Source: CAZWKX01 sp964633975
Lineage (GTDB): Bacteria; Actinomycetota; Acidimicrobiia; Spongiisociales; UBA11373
Direction: 5' to 3'
NCBI GenBank assembly: GCA_964633975.1
Contig: CAZWKX010000001.1
Span: forward strand, 62,001 to 126,000
Length of the DNA stretch: 64,000 nucleotides
The notes under the pieces were generated by a model. The model saw only the letters and a list, made by a program, of their open reading frames with translations. It searched no databases and was not told where the DNA came from. Both the position numbers and the translations under genes were made by a program. Shown in pieces: positions 61,117 through 64,000 of the stretch (the stretch's first letter is position 1; each line of letters starts with the position of its first letter).

Positions 61117-62337
61117 TCAGTCCTCAGGCGAGCCGTCGCCCTTCTTCTCGTTTGTCTCCTCGGGCTCGCCTGCAGGCTCCGGCTCGCCCGCAAGCTCGGC
61201 GGCGGCCTCCGCCTGATCCGCCGGCTCGTCTGAAGGAGCGATACCGGCCTCGGGCTCCTCCGCAGGCTCGTCGGGCTCCTCCGCAGGCTCCTCCGGCTCC
61301 TTCACAGAGATCTCCGCTGCGTCGGCCGACTCGGCGCCGGTCTCGGGTTCTGCTCCGCCCTCTTCGGACGCGCCTCCGGCATGCTCGGTCTCAGACTGAA
61401 TGTCGATGCGGTAGCCACTCAGGCGAGCAGCCAGCCGTGCATTCTGGCCTTCCTTGCCGATGGCCAGGGACAGCTGGTGATCGGGAACCACGACGACGGC
61501 CTCCATCTCCTCTTCGTTGAGGATGACCTGGCGCACCTTCGCCGGGCCCAGCGCCTCTGCGATGAACTGCCGAACATCGTCGCGCCACTCCACGATGTCC
61601 ACCTTCTCGCCGCGCAGCTCGTTGACCACCTGCCGCACCCGAGAGCCGCGTGCCCCAACGCACGCTCCGACGGGATCCACGTTCGGGTCGGTCGAAGACA
61701 CTGCGATCTTGGTGCGGTGTCCGGCGTCGCGAGCAATGGCCCGAATCTCGATGACCCCCTCGACGAGCTCCGGGACCTCCAGCTCAAAGAGCCGGCGTAT
61801 GAAATCGGGATGGCTGCGGCTTACCACGATCTGTGGGCCCTTGGTCTCGCCGCGCACCTCGAGGATCAGCGCCTTGACGCGCGCGCCGCGTTCCAGACGC
61901 TCGTAGGGAATCCTCTCACCGGAGGGCATGACCGCCTCGGCGTTGCCCAGGTCGAGAATGATGTAGCGATGGTCGGACTGCTGGACGATGCCGGTGACCA
62001 GGTCCCCCTCCCGCCCTTCGTAGATGTCGAACACCTGTGCCCGCTTGGCGTCGCGTAGACGTTGCACGATCACCTGCTTCGCCGTCTGCGCCGCAATACG
62101 GCCGAAATCCTCCGGCGTGTCCTCCCACTCGGCGACGACGTTGCCGTCCTCATCGAGCTCTTGGCCGTAGACCTTGATCTCACCGGTATCGGGGTCGATG
62201 GTCACGCGCGCCTCCTCGGCGGCGCCGGGGGTGCGCTTGTACGCCGACACCAGCGCATTGGCCAGAGCGTCGAGGATGGCGTCTGCGGGCACTCCCTTGT
62301 CGCGCTCCAGAGCCATCAGCTCTTCCATGAACTCCAT
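61117..62337 (-). CDS. nusA: Transcription termination/antitermination protein NusA
   Basis: 406 aa. NusA N-terminal domain MEFMEELMALERDKGVPADA, S1 domain around 135-200 (EGDLVTGIVQQSDHRYIILD), KH1 and KH2 (RTKIAVSSTDPNVDPVGACV, GARGSRVRQVVNELRGEKVD, LAIGKEGQNARLAARLSGYR). The last 90 residues from about 317 form a long acidic, Pro/Ala/Glu-rich tail (EEPAEEPDEPAEEPE) unlike most actinobacterial NusA, which stop soon after KH2. It could replace the acidic autoinhibitory repeats of proteobacterial NusA (speculative). Confidence 0.95.
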   Translation of the reverse strand: MEFMEELMALERDKGVPADAILDALANALVSAYKRTPGAAEEARVTIDPDTGEIKVYGQELDEDGNVVAEWEDTPEDFGRIAAQTAKQVIVQRLRDAKRAQVFDIYEGREGDLVTGIVQQSDHRYIILDLGNAEAVMPSGERIPYERLERGARVKALILEVRGETKGPQIVVSRSHPDFIRRLFELEVPELVEGVIEIRAIARDAGHRTKIAVSSTDPNVDPVGACVGARGSRVRQVVNELRGEKVDIVEWRDDVRQFIAEALGPAKVRQVILNEEEMEAVVVVPDHQLSLAIGKEGQNARLAARLSGYRIDIQSETEHAGGASEEGGAEPETGAESADAAEISVKEPEEPAEEPDEPAEEPEAGIAPSDEPADQAEAAAELAGEPEPAGEPEETNEKKGDGSPED

Positions 62338-62340
62338 CGT

Positions 62341-62814
62341 CTACCTCACTTGCGGCCTCTTTGGGGCCTTCTCCCACCGGAACACAGTACGCGCCGATTT
62401 CACCGCGCTCAGCGGAACGAGCCTCTCCTCGTCGTCTACGCGGACCGTGATCGCCTTGCCGTCGAACGCCTCGAGCACACCCTTGTGGACTCGCTCCCCG
62501 GAGACGGGTTCCCCGGTCTTGACGACCACCTCCCGTCCAATCGACTTCTCGTAGTGGGCCGGCCGCCGCAGAGCGCGCTCCAGACCGGGCGAGCTCACCT
62601 CGAGACGATACGACCCCGCCACCGGATCCTCGACGTCGAACAGGCGCGAGAGGCCCCGCGACACCTCGGCGATTCGATCTACGTCGACCCCTCCCTCGGC
62701 GTCGACGGTGACCCGCACCAGGCCACCACCCACGACGAGATCATCGAGTACGACGCCCTCGGCCGCCAGGTACGACTCCACGAGCTCCCAGAGCCGCCCG
62801 TTCGTGTCGCTCAT
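62341..62814 (-). CDS. rimP: Ribosome maturation factor RimP
   Basis: 157 aa from ATG 62814 (ATG 62823 adds three residues). N-terminal domain LVVGGGLVRVTVDAEGGVDV, DRIAEVSRGLSRLFDVEDPV, then the strongly conserved YRLEVSSPGLERALRRPAHY near 87. The C-terminal SH3-like domain (VHKGVLEAFDGKAITVRVDD) follows. Assists 30S maturation. First gene of the rimP-nusA-infB operon, 3 nt before nusA, under the leader elements described at 62831-62888. Confidence 0.93.
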   Translation of the reverse strand: MSDTNGRLWELVESYLAAEGVVLDDLVVGGGLVRVTVDAEGGVDVDRIAEVSRGLSRLFDVEDPVAGSYRLEVSSPGLERALRRPAHYEKSIGREVVVKTGEPVSGERVHKGVLEAFDGKAITVRVDDEERLVPLSAVKSARTVFRWEKAPKRPQVR

Positions 62815-62830
62815 CTTCCTCATCCCTCAT

Positions 62831-62859
62831 AGAAAAAGTGGGCACATGAGCGCCCACTT
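62831..62859 (-). terminator. Terminator-like hairpin in the rimP leader
   Basis: Minus strand AAGTGGGC, loop GCTCATGT, GCCCACTT, followed by TTTC, giving an 8-bp perfect stem with a run of five T overlapping its base (plus strand 62833-62837). It lies 17 nt before the rimP ATG and downstream of a good -10 element at 62883-62888. It may therefore end proS transcription and also act as an attenuator for the rimP operon. Confidence 0.75.
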
Positions 62860-62882
62860 GATGCGTCCACTCAGTTGCGCGG

Positions 62883-62888
62883 AGTATA
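62883..62888 (-). promoter_or_regulatory. Candidate extended -10 promoter of the rimP operon
   Basis: On the minus strand TGGTATACTCC contains the near-consensus -10 TATACT with an upstream TG (extended -10). It predicts a start near 62876 and a leader of about 60 nt that includes the hairpin at 62831-62859. No clear -35 is seen in the GC-rich stretch upstream, which fits an extended -10 promoter. Confidence 0.5.
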
Positions 62889-62940
62889 CCAGTGTGGCCC
62901 TTGGCGACCGCCCCGTGCTCGGAGGCCCGGTATTCGCGCT

Positions 62941-64000
62941 CTAGGCGCGTTCGGCCGCGACCATCTCGGCCACTCTGGCCACGGCATCGCCCAACGGGAC
63001 CTTCTCGACGTGGGCGTCGCGGCGGCGCACCACCTCGACGGCACCGTCGGCAACACCCCTATGGCCCACATCGACTCGGTAGGGAATGCCGATCAGCTCG
63101 GCGTCGGCGAACTTCACCCCGGCTCGCTCGGCCCGATCGTCGATGATCACATCGACGCCGGCCTCTCGAAGACCGTCATAGAGGCCCTCGGCTGCGGCGA
63201 CGACCTCTTCGTCGTCGCCTGTGACCACGGTCACGGCCGCTTCGTACGGGGCCACGCTCACCGGCCAGACGATGCCGGCTTCGTCGTGATGGGCTTCGAC
63301 GATGGCGGCAACGGTGCGGCCCACACCGATGCCGTACGACCCCATGACGACGGGCCGCTCCCGGCCCTCGGCGTCCAGAACCGTGACACCGAGGGCGTCG
63401 CTGTACTTGGTGCCCAGCTTGAAGATGTGGCCCACCTCGATGACCTTGCGCAGCTCGAGCGGCGATCCGCACACCGGGCAGCCCTCGCCGGCCTCGACCC
63501 GCCGCACGTCGAGCCAAAGGTCGATGGAGATGTCGCGGCCCACGTCCACGCCGCGCAAGTGCCAGTCGTCCTCGTTTGCGCCCGTCACCATATTGACCCG
63601 GCCCTGCAGCGCCGGGTCGGCGATTATCCGGTAGCCGGAGACGCCCACCGCTCCGAGGCTGCCGGGATCGGCGCCGAGCGCGTCCTTGATCTCTTCCGCC
63701 TCCCCGGACCGCACACCCTGGGTGCCGAGGCCGTCGATGAGCTTCTGCTCCATGACTTCGTGGTCGCCACGCAACAGCACGAGCGTGAGCTCACCGTCGA
63801 TCACATAGGCCATGGTCTTGATCTGGCTGGTGGCCGGGGCGAAGGCTTCAGCGGCGGCCAACCCGGCGATGGTGCGGATGCCGGGGGTCGGAAACCGCTC
63901 GGGACCACCACTCCAGGCCTCGTCTTCGACGGGAGCCGAGGTCGATGATGCCCGCTCCAGGTTGGCCGCGTAGTCGCCGCGAACACACAGCGCCACCGTG
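62941..64000 (-). CDS. proS: Prolyl-tRNA synthetase (C-terminal part, cut by window edge)
   Basis: 353 codons visible; the N-terminus, with motifs 1 and 2, lies beyond the window. Bacterial-type ProRS: the insertion (YbaK-like editing) domain from about 63850 to 63500 (TSQIKTMAYVIDGELTLVLL, RGDHEVMEQKLIDGLG), then the zinc-ribbon-like CPVCGSPLELRKVIEVGHIF, LGTKYSDALGV and motif 3 VMGSYGIGVGRTVAAIVEAH. The anticodon-binding domain follows (VAPYEAAVTVVTGDDEEVVA, ERAGVKFADAELIGIPYRVD). Charges tRNA-Pro; presence of the insertion indicates editing of Ala-tRNA-Pro. Confidence 0.95.
   Translation of the reverse strand, partial: TVALCVRGDYAANLERASSTSAPVEDEAWSGGPERFPTPGIRTIAGLAAAEAFAPATSQIKTMAYVIDGELTLVLLRGDHEVMEQKLIDGLGTQGVRSGEAEEIKDALGADPGSLGAVGVSGYRIIADPALQGRVNMVTGANEDDWHLRGVDVGRDISIDLWLDVRRVEAGEGCPVCGSPLELRKVIEVGHIFKLGTKYSDALGVTVLDAEGRERPVVMGSYGIGVGRTVAAIVEAHHDEAGIVWPVSVAPYEAAVTVVTGDDEEVVAAAEGLYDGLREAGVDVIIDDRAERAGVKFADAELIGIPYRVDVGHRGVADGAVEVVRRRDAHVEKVPLGDAVARVAEMVAAERA

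Noticed and set aside
1..64000. tRNA or rRNA genes
   Set aside because: No cloverleaf with a GGTTCRA-type T-loop or rRNA-like stretch was found while reading the intergenic regions; a covariance scan would be needed to exclude them fully.

Overview
The window is about 64 kb of high-GC, gene-dense DNA with the character of an uncultured actinobacterium, most likely Acidimicrobiia or a neighbouring deep class. The clues are lipoproteins with Thr-rich linkers after the lipobox, an actinobacterial LexA operator (TCGAAC-N4-GTTCGA), a dnaE2/imuA'/imuB mutasome, a polyprenol-phosphate mannose synthase, and a proS-rimP-nusA-infB...rpsO-pnp block in the Gram-positive order. The taxonomic placement is inference. 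I saw no rRNA, tRNA, CRISPR array or insertion sequence.

Layout. 1-3352 (minus): a MacB/LolD-type exporter (FtsX-like permease cut by the window edge, ATPase) with its TetR regulator. 3566-4552: small ORFs, including a ribbon-helix-helix protein, around a strong inverted repeat. 4581-6322 (minus): an ABC-2/NatAB-type exporter. 6459-10106 (minus): a frameshifted lipoprotein, a membrane-anchored alpha/beta hydrolase and a lipoprotein with a peptidoglycan-binding-like domain. 10265-17234: a chorismate mutase-prephenate dehydrogenase fusion, a radical SAM enzyme with viperin-like features, a methyltransferase, a lone pseudopilin, an Lrp regulator, an S66 LD-carboxypeptidase, a frameshifted small membrane protein and L-2-hydroxyglutarate oxidase. 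17529-25174: a secreted subtilase divergent from three tandem CapA-like proteins, all four ending in Gly/Asp-rich calcium-binding-type repeats, with an LRR ORF between the second and third.

25181-28402 (minus) is dnaE2 behind a perfect LexA box. The same operator precedes imuA'-imuB 23 kb away (49733-51728), so the inducible mutagenesis machinery is split in two but has one operator. A MazEF-type module and an oxidoreductase stub lie beside dnaE2. 29571-35103 holds a META-domain lipoprotein, small proteins, a threonine dehydratase-like enzyme, a sulfotransferase and an SGNH hydrolase. 35159-39674 is a thiamine salvage operon: TPP riboswitch, thiamine pyrophosphokinase, then the substrate-binding protein, permease and ATPase of a thiamine-type ABC importer, with start/stop codons overlapping throughout.

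39631-48222 (minus) carries envelope and metabolic genes: acyltransferase 3, a DUF2079 membrane protein, polyprenol-phosphate mannose synthase, an unusual fusion of 5-formyltetrahydrofolate cyclo-ligase with a phosphohexomutase, an SDR, and an AlkZ/YcaQ-like glycosylase. Then come plsC, a methyltransferase, imuB-imuA' and a DUF1028 protein. 52758-64000 (minus) is the translation/transcription operon, read as proS (partial), then rimP-nusA-infB-DUF503-rbfA-nrnA-truB-ribF-rpsO-pnp. ylxR is missing between nusA and infB. A promoter and a terminator-like hairpin sit in the rimP leader.

The least ordinary items are the cyclo-ligase/mutase fusion, the CapA-repeat cluster with its subtilase, the viperin-like radical SAM protein, and the riboswitch whose closing stem covers the ribosome binding site.
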